A stretch of DNA of 64,000 nucleotides from assembly GCF_001431405.1 (NCBI RefSeq), contig NZ_LDJL01000002.1, positions 1 through 64,000 of the forward strand. Reading direction: 5' to 3'. A program made the position numbers and the translations under genes. Shown in pieces: positions 8,909 through 18,428 of the stretch. Source of the DNA: Pseudoxanthomonas dokdonensis. Its GTDB lineage: Bacteria; Pseudomonadota; Gammaproteobacteria; Xanthomonadales; Xanthomonadaceae. Positions within the stretch are counted from its first letter, which is position 1. Every line of letters begins with the position of its first letter. The notes under the pieces are model-generated. The model saw only the letters and a list, made by a program, of their open reading frames with translations. It was not told the DNA's origin and did not search any database.

Positions 8909-9003
8909 CGGCGAGTCGGCTATGGAAGGGGAGTCATGTGATCAACGCGCCGTGGCGCCATTGGTTGACAGCTGCCGGCGGCGACGGTTCCCGCGACGCC
9001 GGA

Positions 9004-10275
9004 TCAGGTCACGAAGCGGATGGTGGCACTGGTGCCCTGGCCGAGCACGCTGTCCAGCTCGATCTTCCAGCCGAAGCGGTCACACAGGCGGCTGACGATC
9101 GACAGGCCCAGGCCACTGCCGCGCGGGCGGGTCGGATCGGCGCGGTAGAACGGTTCGAATACCCGTTCCATCGACTCGGCCGACATGCCGATGCCGGTAT
9201 CGCGCACGGTCACCCGATCCGGATCCAGGATCACGTCGATGCGACCGCTGTCGGTGTAGCTGCAGGCGTTGCGCAACAGGTTGCTGACCACTACCTGGAA
9301 CACCCGGGGCGGCGCATGCAGGCGCGGCTTGGCGTTGCAGGTCACTTCCAGATCGACCTGCTTGCCGATCAACAGCGTGCGCGCGTTCTCGGCCTCGTCG
9401 AGCAGGATGTCGGAAACATCGAAGTCCTCGCGCTGCGGCTCGACCTCGGCCTCGCGGGCCAGGATCAGGAAGGCATCGATGACCGCTTCCATGTCGCGTC
9501 CGGCACGCTGGATGCGCTGCAGCGAGCGGGCCATCCGCGGCGAGGTTTCCTCGGCCATCGCCATGTCGGTGGCGACCCGGATCACGGTCAGCGGGGTACG
9601 CAGTTCGTGGCTGGCATCGCGGGTGAAATCGCGCTCGCGGGCGACATGCGCGCTGACCCGCTGCGCCAGCCCATGCAAGGCCGCTGCCAGCTGCCGGGCC
9701 TCGCCCTGCACTTCCTTGGGCAGGCGATCGGCGGCCAGGGTACTGACGTCGGGCCGCCGTGGGTCCCAGTCACCAACCTGCCGCGCCAGCCAGCTGACCG
9801 GTGACACCAGCCGCTTGGACGCCCGGTAGGTCAGCCAGGTCATCAGGTAGATCGTGGTCAGGGTGATGATCACCGGCACCGTGCCGAAATAGAACGCCAG
9901 CCGTTCGGCCTGCGAACGCAGGAACACCAGGTACAGGCGGCCGGGCGGTTGCTCGTCGACCAGCACCAGCATGTTGTCGTCCTTGAGCTCGTGGAAACCG
10001 GGCTTGAGGCCGCGCAGGTTCTCCGGCAACACCAGGTTGCTATGCCCTTTCAACACCAGATAGCCACGCAGGTTGTGGGTGTTCGGCGGCGGCTGCACAC
10101 CGGACGCGTCGTACAACTCCCAGAAATGGGTCGCCTCTTCCTGCAGCGTGGTGTTCATCAGGCTGTGCTTGATCACCATCGAGATGACATACACGCCAAC
10201 CACGATCGCCAGGCTGACGATCACGGCCTGCAGGATGAAGGCCACCCGTAGCTTGCGCGGTAAACCCTGCGGCAT
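9004..10275 (-). CDS. Two-component sensor histidine kinase
   Basis: 423 residues. Two membrane helices (around residues 12-35 and 130-150) flank a periplasmic sensor region of about 90 residues. The catalytic part has the H-box RDASHELRTPLTVIRVATD, the N-box VVSNLLRNACSYTDSG, G1 VTVRDTGIGMS and G2 GSGLGLSIVSRL. It ends right after the ATPase domain. The start lies 36 bases after the response regulator stop, and the exporter genes follow 95 bases downstream. The signal is unknown. The layout suggests control of the MacB-like system, by analogy with envelope-stress or peptide-sensing pairs. Confidence 0.93.
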   Translation of the reverse strand: MPQGLPRKLRVAFILQAVIVSLAIVVGVYVISMVIKHSLMNTTLQEEATHFWELYDASGVQPPPNTHNLRGYLVLKGHSNLVLPENLRGLKPGFHELKDDNMLVLVDEQPPGRLYLVFLRSQAERLAFYFGTVPVIITLTTIYLMTWLTYRASKRLVSPVSWLARQVGDWDPRRPDVSTLAADRLPKEVQGEARQLAAALHGLAQRVSAHVARERDFTRDASHELRTPLTVIRVATDMAMAEETSPRMARSLQRIQRAGRDMEAVIDAFLILAREAEVEPQREDFDVSDILLDEAENARTLLIGKQVDLEVTCNAKPRLHAPPRVFQVVVSNLLRNACSYTDSGRIDVILDPDRVTVRDTGIGMSAESMERVFEPFYRADPTRPRGSGLGLSIVSRLCDRFGWKIELDSVLGQGTSATIRFVT

Positions 10276-10311
10276 GGGAGTCCCTGTTGTCGGCCGGGCG
10301 AAAATAACCGG

Positions 10312-11013
10312 TCAACCAATATCGGCGATACGGTACCCGGCACTCTGCACGGTGTGCAGCAAAGGCTTGTCGAACGGTTTGTCGATCACTTTGCGCAGGT
10401 TGTACAGGTGGCTGCGCAGGGTGTCCGAATCCGGCAGCCCGTTGCCCCAGATCTCGCGCTCGATTTCCTGGCGGGTGACCACCCTTGGCGACTCGCGCAT
10501 CAGGATGGTCAGCAGGCGCAGGCCGATCGGCGACAACAGCAGTTCGGTGCCATCGCGGGTGACCCGCATGCTGACCGGATCCAGCTTGAGGTCGGCCACT
10601 TCCAGCACTTCCGAACCGACCTGGCGGCGTTCGCGCCGGATCAGCGCGCGCAGGCGTGCTTCCAGTTCCTGGATCGCAAACGGTTTGGTCAGGTAATCGT
10701 CGGCGCCGGAGCTCAGCCCGCTGAGCTTGTCGTCCAGCGTGTCGCGCGCGGTCAGCATCAGTACCGGCGTCGATTTGCGCGCTTCGTTGCGCAGCTTCTT
10801 GCAGACCTCCATGCCGTCCATCCGCGGCAGCATCAGGTCCAGCACCAGGGCGTCGTAGCTGTTCTCCACCGCCAGCCGGTAGCCATCCAGGCCATCGGTG
10901 GCGTAATCGACTTCAAAGCCGCGTCCTTCGAGGTATTCCCCGATCATTTCCGAGATATTGCGGTTGTCTTCAACCACCAACACCAGTCCAGCCGTTTCCT
11001 GATTGTGGCGCAT
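10312..11013 (-). CDS. OmpR/PhoB-family response regulator
   Basis: 233 residues. The receiver domain has the acidic pair VVEDN, the phospho-acceptor Asp in DALVLDLMLPRMDG, a Thr in LMLTARD and the Lys in YLTKPF. The C-terminal winged helix is of the OmpR type (TRQEIEREIWGNGLPDSDTLRSHLYNLRKVID). It is the cognate partner of the kinase encoded immediately downstream. It is likely the first gene of a five-gene unit that continues through the adaptor, ATPase and permease. A 197-base gap to the divergent DUF486 gene probably holds its promoter. Confidence 0.94.
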   Translation of the reverse strand: MRHNQETAGLVLVVEDNRNISEMIGEYLEGRGFEVDYATDGLDGYRLAVENSYDALVLDLMLPRMDGMEVCKKLRNEARKSTPVLMLTARDTLDDKLSGLSSGADDYLTKPFAIQELEARLRALIRRERRQVGSEVLEVADLKLDPVSMRVTRDGTELLLSPIGLRLLTILMRESPRVVTRQEIEREIWGNGLPDSDTLRSHLYNLRKVIDKPFDKPLLHTVQSAGYRIADIG

Positions 11014-11210
11014 AAGGCCTCCGATGACTTCAGGTTTGTGAAGCTACCGGGCCGGCGGTTGACGCGGCGTGAAGATGGATTTGCCGGTTCAGCGCGCGTC
11101 TGCTTTGGCTACCCGGGGCGGCGCAGGAGGGGTGGCGCTGGCGGCGGCATGGCTCCCGCAGCAAGCCCAGCACCGCATAATTCGCCGCCCCCCTTCGATG
11201 ATCTGATGCC

Positions 11211-11570
11211 ATGCTCGCCCGACTGCTGCCGATCCTGCTTCTGCTCGGCTCCAACATCTTCATGACCTTTGCCTGGTACGGACACCTGAAGTACCGCAGC
11301 GCGCCGCTGCTGCTGGTCATCGTCGCCAGCTGGGCGATCGCCTTCTTCGAATACAGCCTGATGGTGCCGGCCAACCGCCTCGGCAGCACGGTGTATTCAG
11401 TGGTGCAGCTGAAGACCATCCAGGAAGTCATCACCCTGGTGGTATTCGCCGGCTTTTCCGCCTGGTACCTGGGCCAGCCGTTGAAGTGGAACCACTACGC
11501 CGCGTTCGTGCTGATCATCGGCGCGGCGTTCCTGATGTTCTATCAGGGCCCCGGCGCCGAGACCGCGTAG
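11211..11570 (+). CDS. DUF486 family small membrane protein
   Basis: 119 residues and four predicted membrane helices. Conserved features include LLLGSNIFMTFAWYGHLKY at the N-terminus, VPANRLGSTVYSVVQLKTIQEV in the loop and KWNHYAAFVLIIGAAFLMF at the C-terminus. DUF486 proteins resemble the drug/metabolite transporter superfamily in size and topology, but no function is established. The last 20 codons of this gene are copied twice more downstream inside a tandem repeat, and those copies keep most of the coding frame. A recent local duplication at its 3' end is therefore evident. Confidence 0.88.
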   Translation: MLARLLPILLLLGSNIFMTFAWYGHLKYRSAPLLLVIVASWAIAFFEYSLMVPANRLGSTVYSVVQLKTIQEVITLVVFAGFSAWYLGQPLKWNHYAAFVLIIGAAFLMFYQGPGAETA

Positions 11571-11787
11571 CGATCAGTTCTGCGAGTCAGTACTGGCCTG
11601 CTGCTGATCAGCAGGCGTTTAGCCACTGGTAACAGCTTCCATCCGGTTCAAGGATTACTGCCCTATCGTTCCCGGCGAATGCCGGACGTCCAACCGACGA
11701 CTATCCGGTCATCCAGCAGCTATCGCTTTGCAGCCAGCGAAGGCTGGATCCCGGCGTTCGCCGGGATGACGAGGGAAACATCGCAAT
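11511..11787 (+). repeat. Tandem repeat unit 1 (277 bp)
   Basis: The first of three head-to-tail imperfect copies. It begins inside the DUF486 gene at CTGATCA and includes the last 20 codons and stop of that gene. It then continues through non-coding sequence to a perfect 9-bp-stem palindrome (ATCCCGGCG-TT-CGCCGGGAT, 11748-11767), followed by GATGACGAGGG and ending in CGCAAT. A second, weaker palindrome (CCGGCGAATGCCGG) is at 11672-11685. Confidence 0.93.
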
Positions 11788-12065
11788 CTGATCAATGGTG
11801 CGGCGTTCCTGATGTTCTATCAGGGCCCCGGCGCCGAGACCGCGTAGCGATCAGTTCTGCGAGTCAGTACTGGCCTGCTGCTGATCAGCCGTCATTTAAT
11901 CACCGGCAACAGCTGCCATCCGGTTCAAGGGTTACTTCCCTATCGTTCCCGGCGAATGCCGGACTTCCAGCCGACGAATACCGGGTCATCCCGGCAGCTA
12001 TCGCTTTGCAGCCAGTAGAGGCTGGATCCCGGCGTTCGCCGGGATGACGAGGGGAGCGTCGCAAT
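11788..12065 (+). repeat. Tandem repeat unit 2 (278 bp)
   Basis: The second copy, offset by 277 bases from unit 1. After CTGATCAATGGT, the 3' end of the DUF486 reading frame is kept through the stop: the peptide GAAFLMFYQGPGAETA is unchanged, but no start belonging to a full gene precedes it. The palindrome recurs at 12026-12045. A few substitutions separate this copy from unit 1, such as GCGTTTAGCCACTGG in unit 1 against GTCATTTAATCACCGG here. Confidence 0.93.
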
Positions 12066-12345
12066 CTGATCAATGGTGCGGCGTTCCTGATGTTCTATCA
12101 GAGCCCCGTTGCCGAGACCGCATAGCGATCAGTTCTGCAGGTCAGTACTGGCCTGCCTGCTGATCAGCAGGCGTCTAGCCACCGGTAACAGCTGCCATCC
12201 GGTTCAAGGGTTACTTCCCTATCGTTCCCGGTGAATGCCGGACTTCCAGGCGACGAATATCCGGTCATCCCGGCAGCTATCGCTTTGCAGCCAGCGAAGG
12301 CTGGATCCCGGCGTTCGCCGGGATGACGAGGGAAACATCGCAATC
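12066..12345 (+). repeat. Tandem repeat unit 3 (about 280 bp)
   Basis: The third copy, offset by 278 bases from unit 2. The pseudo-coding end reads GAAFLMFYQSPVAETA before the stop, so it has two amino-acid changes from the gene. The palindrome is at 12305-12324. Here the outer arms GTCATCCCGGC (12264-12274) and GCCGGGATGAC are also perfect, giving a 64-bp miniature-element-like structure with an internal stem. The repeat ends 26 bases before the ynfA stop codon on the other strand. Confidence 0.92.
12264..12327. mobile_element. MITE/REP-like palindromic element inside repeat unit 3
   Basis: Inverted ends GTCATCCCGGC and GCCGGGATGAC bound a 64-bp segment, and the right end is itself a strong hairpin (12305-12324). 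Units 1 and 2 carry related but less perfect left arms. Short palindromes built around GGATCCCGGCGTTCGCCGGG are widespread non-coding repeats in xanthomonad genomes. No transposase is encoded here, and no target duplication could be identified because the element is embedded in the larger repeat. Confidence 0.55.
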
Positions 12346-12371
12346 GTCATCCTGGCGGCAGCCAACCATTG

Positions 12372-12695
12372 CTATGTCGTCCGCGGCGCCAGCATGATCA
12401 CCAGCATGCCGAGCAGGCACAGGCCGCCGCCGAGCAAATCCCAGCGGCTAGGCGGCACCGCATCGACCTGCCATAGCCACAACAGCGCGCAGACCACGTA
12501 AACCCCACCATAAGCGGCATAGACACGTCCGGATGCCGTCGGGTGCAGACTCAGCAACCAGACGAACAGCATCAGGCTGAGCGCTGCCGGCAACAGCAAC
12601 CATGCACTGCCTTGCTTGCGCAGCCATAGATAAGGCAGATAGCAGCCGATGATTTCGGCCAGGGCGGTGATGAAGAACAGCAACGTGGTTTTCAT
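12372..12695 (-). CDS. ynfA: YnfA family (UPF0060) small membrane protein
   Basis: 107 residues and four membrane helices. It is recognised by [18 protein letters not shown] at the N-terminus and [20 protein letters not shown] in the second half, which are UPF0060 hallmarks. The family belongs to the small multidrug-resistance-like transporters, and some members have been linked to drug efflux. It is convergent with the DUF486 gene, another four-helix protein, across the triple repeat. The 239 bases upstream of its start, toward mazG, hold no recognisable gene. Confidence 0.93.
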   Translation of the reverse strand: MKTTLLFFITALAEIIGCYLPYLWLRKQGSAWLLLPAALSLMLFVWLLSLHPTASGRVYAAYGGVYVVCALLWLWQVDAVPPSRWDLLGGGLCLLGMLVIMLAPRTT

Positions 12696-12934
12696 TGTCC
12701 TGGCCTGGCGGGGTCTGGGTCATGCCGGGGCGGCCCCGGATGACGGTTGTTCAGGGATTATCAATCGCGAGTGGGACATCGGCGACCATGCGTGGTCAGG
12801 CGATTGAGAGCAAGGCTGCGTGCCAGCCAGCCAACGGACTTCACTCCTGGCCATCCCCGCGAATGGCGGTCGTGCCCAGCAGCTCAAGCGACAAAGCGGG
12901 ACGTTGCGTGGCTGGCAACGGAGCGATCTGCACT

Positions 12935-13790
<856 letters not shown>

Positions 13791-13807
<17 letters not shown>

Positions 13808-14612
13808 GCGGGGCGGCCTCCAGCCATTGCTGCCACGGCAGCGTCGGATCACCGAGGGCGATGAAGTCGCCGTTGAGCAGGGTTTCGCGGCGGTTGTAGC
13901 GGAATGCACGCCCATCCGGCGCCAGCAGGGCACCGCCAGCCGCTTCCAGCACGCATTGCGCCGCGGCGGTGTCCCACTCGCTGGTCGGGCCAAAGCGCGG
14001 GTACACATCCAGCGTGCCCTGGGCGATACGGCAGAACTTCAACGACGAACCGAGGCCGATGACCTCGATGTCGCCCATCCGCTCCAGCACCGACTGGGTC
14101 CGTGCATCACGGTGCGATCGGCTGGCCGCCACCACCAGCGGACCGGTTGCGGGCCGGCGGCTGCGGATGACGGTATCCACCTCGCCGGTGCGCAGATAGG
14201 CGCTGCGGCCCTGGCGGGCATGCCAGGTCTCGTCGGTCACCGGCGCATGGACCACGCCGAACACCGGCGCGTGGCGCACGATCAGGGCGATATTGACGGT
14301 GAACTCGCCGTTGCGCTTGATGAACTCGCGGGTGCCGTCCAGCGGATCGACCAGCCAGTAGGTCGACCAGCGGCTGCGGACATCCCACGGGATGCTGGCT
14401 GCTTCTTCCGACAACACCGGCCATTGCGGGGTCAACCTGCGCAGTCCTTCGTTGATGACCCGGTGCGCGGCCAGGTCGGCGGCGGTCAACGGGCTCTCGT
14501 CGGCCTTGTGTTCGACCGCGAAATCCCCCTCGTAGACCTTGAGGATGGCCTGGCCGGCCTCACGCGCGATGACCAGCACCGCTTCATGCAAATCGGCGCT
14601 GATCTCAGCCAT
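13791..14612 (-). CDS. cysQ: 3'(2'),5'-bisphosphate nucleotidase
   Basis: 273 residues from the ATG at 14612, which overlaps the nudE stop by eight bases; nine more codons upstream are open but lie inside nudE. Inositol monophosphatase-type metal motifs are present: ADESPLTAADLAAH, LSEEAA, the central WLVDPLDGTREFI and the C-terminal SEWDTAAAQCVLEAAGG. It removes the 3'-phosphate of PAP/PAPS, recycling the by-product of sulfate assimilation. Gene order nudE-cysQ-mazG with overlapping ends indicates one transcript of small-metabolite housekeeping enzymes. Confidence 0.94.
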
Positions 14613-15156
14613 GGTTGCCACGCAACCATTCGCGGGCAATGAACAGGGCCGCCAGCGAACGCCCTTCCGAAAAATCCTCGCGCAGCATCAGCTGGTCAAG
14701 TTGATCAAGTTTCCACGGCACTACTTCAAGCTCCTCGGGTTCATCACCGGGCAATCGCTGCGGGTACAGATCCTGGGCCAGCACCAGCCATGACAGATGG
14801 CTCATGTAGGTCGGCGCCAGGCTCAGCCCGCGCAGCACGGTCAATTCGCGCGCGCCGTAACCGGCTTCTTCCTGCAACTCACGGTCGGCCGCCTGCACCG
14901 GCGTCTCGCCGGCGTCGATACGACCCTTGACCAGGCCCAGTTCATAGCGGTGCATGCCGGCGGCGTATTCGCGTACCAGCAATACGGTGTCGGCATCCAG
15001 CATCGGCACCACTACCACCGCGCCGTGCCCCGGCGAGATCAGACGCTGGAAGCGCCGGCGTTCGCCGTTGCTGAATTCCAGGTCCAGTTCCTCGACGTGA
15101 TCGGTGCGCCCGGCGCGCTCGGTGATGCCGTGGATGGTGGGCAGGCGACGGCTCAT
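14605..15156 (-). CDS. nudE: ADP compounds hydrolase NudE
   Basis: 183 residues with a complete Nudix box (GRIDAGETPVQAADRELQEE followed by AG). Family-specific stretches are ISPGHGAVVVVPMLDADTVLLVREYAAG before the box and SLAPTYMSHLSWLVLA after it. NudE hydrolyses ADP-ribose, NADH and Ap3A-type compounds. It is the first gene of the nudE-cysQ-mazG group and is divergent from bioA, whose start is 62 bases away. The short gap must contain both promoters or overlapping ones. Confidence 0.93.
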   Translation of the reverse strand: MSRRLPTIHGITERAGRTDHVEELDLEFSNGERRRFQRLISPGHGAVVVVPMLDADTVLLVREYAAGMHRYELGLVKGRIDAGETPVQAADRELQEEAGYGARELTVLRGLSLAPTYMSHLSWLVLAQDLYPQRLPGDEPEELEVVPWKLDQLDQLMLREDFSEGRSLAALFIAREWLRGNHG

Positions 15157-15218
15157 GCGACCTGTTGCGGACGGCGCATCGGGATCCGGCAGGCGGACGC
15201 GGCCGGTATCATGGGGGA

Positions 15219-16619
15219 ATGGAAAATACGAATCATCAACGCTCTATGCTAGCAGAGGCCGAGCAGTGGCGGTCGCGTGATCTGCGTGTGTTATGGCACC
15301 CCTGCACGCAGATGCGCGAGCATCCCGGCACGCTGCCGTTGCTGCCGATTGCACGCGGCGAAGGGGTCTGGCTGCATGGTCACGATGGCCGCCGCTACCT
15401 CGACGCGGTCAGCAGCTGGTGGGTCAATCTGTTCGGCCATGCCGAGCCGCGGATCGGCGCGGCCATTGCCCACCAGGCCGGTCAACTGGAACACGTGATG
15501 CTGGCCGGCTTCGGCCACGAGCCGGCGATCACGCTGGCCGAGCGGTTGCTGGCGCTGGCGCCGCGGCAGGCCGGTCGCGAACCGCTGGGCAAGGTGTTCT
15601 TTGCCGACAATGGTTCGGCCGGGGTCGAGGTCGCGCTGAAGATGGCCTTCCACTATTTCCGTAACCGCGGCGAGGACAACCGGCGCAAGTTCGTCGCCCT
15701 GGAAAACGGCTACCACGGTGAAACCATCGGTGCCTTGGCGGTCGGCGACATTCCGCTGTACCGGCGCGTGTATGCACCGCTGCTGGCCGAAGCATTGTTC
15801 ACCCCCTCACCCGATGCCTACCTGGCCGAGCCCGGTGAGTCGGCCGAGGACTACGCACTGCGCGCGGCCGACCGGCTGGCGGATCTGCTGGATCGGCATC
15901 CCGGCGAAATCTGCGCGATGATCATCGAGCCGCGTTTGCAATGCGCCGGCAGCATGCGCATGCATCACCCGGCATACCTGAAGCGGGTGCGTGAGTTGTG
16001 CGACGCGCATGGCATCTTCCTGATTGCCGATGAAATCGCCACCGGCTTCGGCCGCACCGGCACCCTGTTCGCCTGCGAGCAGAGCGGGGTGATGCCGGAT
16101 CTGATGTGCCTGTCGAAGGGCCTGACCGGTGGCTTCCTGCCACTGGCGGCGGTGCTGACCACGCAGGCGCTGTACGACGGCTTCCTCGACGAGTCGCGCG
16201 AGCGCGCGTTCCTGCATTCGCACAGTTACACCGGCAATCCGCTGGCCTGCGCGGCGGCCAATGCCACCCTCGACATTTTCGAGCAGGACCAGGTGCTGGA
16301 GCGCAACCAGCGCACCGCCGCCCGGATGGCCGAACTGGCCGCACCGATCGCCGGCCACCGGCATGTCGCCGACAGCCGCCAGGCCGGCATGGTGCTGGCC
16401 TTCGAGCTGACCCGCGACGGCGACAAGCGCACGCCGTTCCCGGCGGCGGCGCGGGTCGGCCTGCATGCCTATCGCGCCGCCCTGCAACGCGGCGTGGTGC
16501 TGCGGCCGCTGGGCGACGTGCTGTACTGGATGCCGCCTTACTGCATTGACGATGCGCAACTGCAACTGCTGGCCGAGACCACCCTGGCCGTGATCGAGGA
16601 GGTCACCGCATGCGCGTGA
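15219..16619 (+). CDS. bioA: Adenosylmethionine-8-amino-7-oxononanoate aminotransferase
   Basis: 466 residues from the ATG at 15219; the ATG at 15246 is an alternative, and neither has a well-spaced ribosome site. Class III aminotransferase features are LRVLWHPCTQM near the start, DAVSSWWVNLFGH, FFADNGSAGVEVALKMAFHYF, the cofactor Asp in LIADEIATGFGRTG, and the PLP lysine in LMCLSKGLTGGFLPLAAVL. It transfers an amino group from SAM to KAPA to give DAPA in biotin synthesis. Its stop overlaps the rsmE start by ten bases. Other bio genes are not in this window. Confidence 0.94.
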   Translation: MENTNHQRSMLAEAEQWRSRDLRVLWHPCTQMREHPGTLPLLPIARGEGVWLHGHDGRRYLDAVSSWWVNLFGHAEPRIGAAIAHQAGQLEHVMLAGFGHEPAITLAERLLALAPRQAGREPLGKVFFADNGSAGVEVALKMAFHYFRNRGEDNRRKFVALENGYHGETIGALAVGDIPLYRRVYAPLLAEALFTPSPDAYLAEPGESAEDYALRAADRLADLLDRHPGEICAMIIEPRLQCAGSMRMHHPAYLKRVRELCDAHGIFLIADEIATGFGRTGTLFACEQSGVMPDLMCLSKGLTGGFLPLAAVLTTQALYDGFLDESRERAFLHSHSYTGNPLACAAANATLDIFEQDQVLERNQRTAARMAELAAPIAGHRHVADSRQAGMVLAFELTRDGDKRTPFPAAARVGLHAYRAALQRGVVLRPLGDVLYWMPPYCIDDAQLQLLAETTLAVIEEVTACA

Positions 16620-17344
16620 CCCGGTGCCACGTCGATCTGCCGTTGCAGGCTGGCCAGGTATTGGCACTGCCGGACAGCAATGCCAACCACCTGGCCCGGG
16701 TCCTGCGCCTGCGCGAGGGCGATGGCTGCGTGCTGTTCAACGGCGACGGCCGCGATTACAGCGCCGTGCTGGAGCGGGTCGGCAAGCGCGAGGTCATCGC
16801 CCGCATCACCGCGGTCAGCCAGGTCGACAACGAATCGACATTGCCAATCACCCTGCTGCAAGGGGTGGCCCGCGGGGAAAAAATGGACCTGATCCTGCAG
16901 AAGGCCACCGAACTCGGTGTAGCGCGTCTGCTACCGGTGATGGCCGAGCGCACCGAGGTCAAGCTGGATGCCGAACGCGCCGAAAAGCGCGTGCAGCATT
17001 GGCGCAACGTGGTGGTGTCGGCGTGCGAACAAAGCGGTCGCGCGGTGCTGCCGCAGCTGTCCATGCCACAGTCACTGGCCAGTGCCGCGCAAGACTGCGG
17101 GCCCGGGCTCAAATTGACCCTGGACCCGCTCGGCGAACATCGCCTTGGCAGCCTGTCGCTGCCCGCTGGCACCGGCATCATCATCGCGATTGGCCCGGAG
17201 GGTGGCTGGTCGCCACGTGACCGCGAAACACTGGCGGCGGCCGGGTTCCGCGGCCTGCAGCTGGGGCCACGGATCCTGCGCACCGAGACCGCCGGACTGG
17301 CGGCGATTGCGGCCTTGCAGTCGCACTACGGCGACATGGCTTGA
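16610..17344 (+). CDS. rsmE: 16S rRNA (uracil-1498-N3)-methyltransferase
   Basis: 244 residues. The N-terminal PUA-like part includes NHLARVLRLREGDGCVLFNGDG. The SPOUT domain carries the RsmE signatures LLQGVARGEKMDLILQKATELGV and IIIAIGPEGGWSPRDRE, and the C-terminal knot ends with LGPRILRTETAGLAAIAALQ. It methylates N3 of U1498 in the decoding-site helix. The start lies inside the end of bioA (ATGCGCGTGA), so its translation is coupled to bioA. Confidence 0.95.
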   Translation: MRVTRCHVDLPLQAGQVLALPDSNANHLARVLRLREGDGCVLFNGDGRDYSAVLERVGKREVIARITAVSQVDNESTLPITLLQGVARGEKMDLILQKATELGVARLLPVMAERTEVKLDAERAEKRVQHWRNVVVSACEQSGRAVLPQLSMPQSLASAAQDCGPGLKLTLDPLGEHRLGSLSLPAGTGIIIAIGPEGGWSPRDRETLAAAGFRGLQLGPRILRTETAGLAAIAALQSHYGDMA

Positions 17345-17394
17345 AGCCACCGGCTTGAAGCAACCGTTGAGCAGGTGCGGCGATCAGCTGCCGG

Positions 17395-17745
17395 TCAGTG
17401 CCAGTTGGCCAACTCGGCAGCGGTGATGCGGCCATCATGGTTGACGTCGACCAGCTTGAATTCGCTCGCCAACGCATGGCCCGGCGGTACCTCGCTGGTG
17501 CTGATCACGCCATCACCATTGTTGTCCAGATCGCTGACACTGACCCGGTAATCAGCCGCGTTCGGCAAGGTCGCCGATTGTCCCCAGCGCACGGTGACGG
17601 GGCCATTTTCACCCTGCAACTGAGTGCTCTGTCGATGCTGGGCGTCGATATCGGACAGCGGCTCGCTGGCCACAGGCTGCACTTGCTGGGCCTGGGCGGC
17701 AGAGGCCAGCAGCATGCCGGCGAACAGGATTGCAGTGTTCTTCAT
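17395..17745 (-). CDS. Small secreted EF-hand protein
   Basis: 116 residues from the ATG at 17745, which follows GGAGG at good spacing. A Sec signal peptide (ending AAQA) is followed by a short spacer and two EF-hand loops near the C-terminus: DLDNNGDGVISTSE and DVNHDGRITAAE. Both have Asp/Asn at the calcium-coordinating positions and the Gly-Ile/Val core. It is probably a periplasmic calcium-binding protein, and its partner is unknown. It is convergent with rsmE, and the 199 bases upstream toward chpC hold no gene. Confidence 0.88.
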   Translation of the reverse strand: MKNTAILFAGMLLASAAQAQQVQPVASEPLSDIDAQHRQSTQLQGENGPVTVRWGQSATLPNAADYRVSVSDLDNNGDGVISTSEVPPGHALASEFKLVDVNHDGRITAAELANWH

Positions 17746-17944
17746 AGGGAACCTCCATGCAGCGGATGATGGCTCACCGTGCCAGAGACGGCGGCAATTG
17801 GCGGTGAATGCGGCAGGGCGGGGACGCGGAATGACGTCCGCCACACGGCAACAATTCAGCTTTGTCCAATGCCTGTGCAGAGTGCGGCGCGTTGTTCCGC
17901 ATCAGGCGCATGCGGCCAACGCCGCAGCGGCAATAGCGCGGCCG

Positions 17945-18415
17945 TCAGGCGGCTTGGGCGATGGCCTGCTGGATCATCCGGTGGATGGTTTCCATGTCGG
18001 GCAGGACCGCGGTTTCGTCGCCGAGCAGCACCCGTACCTGCACCCCGACCGGCAACTCCTGTTCGGTCGCGTCGGCCAGCAGACCGTCGCGCGGTACCGA
18101 GACCAGACGCGGGAACGACGGGGTCAGCAGGGCGAAATACGGCAGGCGCTCGTCGCCATCCAGATTCTTCAGCACCACGATTTTGCTCTTCTCGGGGGCG
18201 ACATCACTGCCCTGCCCGCTGAGTTGCGAAAACGCGATCACCGGCACCTGCCAGCCATGCCAGTCGATGTTGCCGGGCAGCCACTCGGGCATGCCCTCCA
18301 TCGCTACCACCGGTGCCCGCGACAGCACTTCGGCGACCGTGGCATTGGGCAACAGCAGGCGGTCGCTACCGGACTGCACCAGTACGCCGCGGATTTCATC
18401 ATTCGAGTGGGCCAT
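17945..18415 (-). CDS. chpC: CheW-like chemotaxis protein ChpC
   Basis: 156 residues from the ATG at 18415, with AAGGAAG upstream. It is a single CheW-like domain: RGVLVQSGSDRLLLPNATVAEVL at the N-terminus, then WLPGNIDWHGWQVPVIAFSQL. It is the last gene of the Pil-Chp operon. In Pseudomonas, ChpC is an accessory CheW-type linker thought to connect additional receptors to the kinase. It follows chpB with a 13-base gap. No clear terminator was seen after it. Confidence 0.85.
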   Translation of the reverse strand: MAHSNDEIRGVLVQSGSDRLLLPNATVAEVLSRAPVVAMEGMPEWLPGNIDWHGWQVPVIAFSQLSGQGSDVAPEKSKIVVLKNLDGDERLPYFALLTPSFPRLVSVPRDGLLADATEQELPVGVQVRVLLGDETAVLPDMETIHRMIQQAIAQAA

Positions 18416-18428
18416 GGTTCTTCTTCCT

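Noticed and set aside
13808-14008. Longer N-terminus for mazG reaching 14008
   Set aside because: The extra 67 residues lie over cysQ in another frame and are Arg/Ser/Cys-rich. The GTG at 13807 has a GGAGG site.
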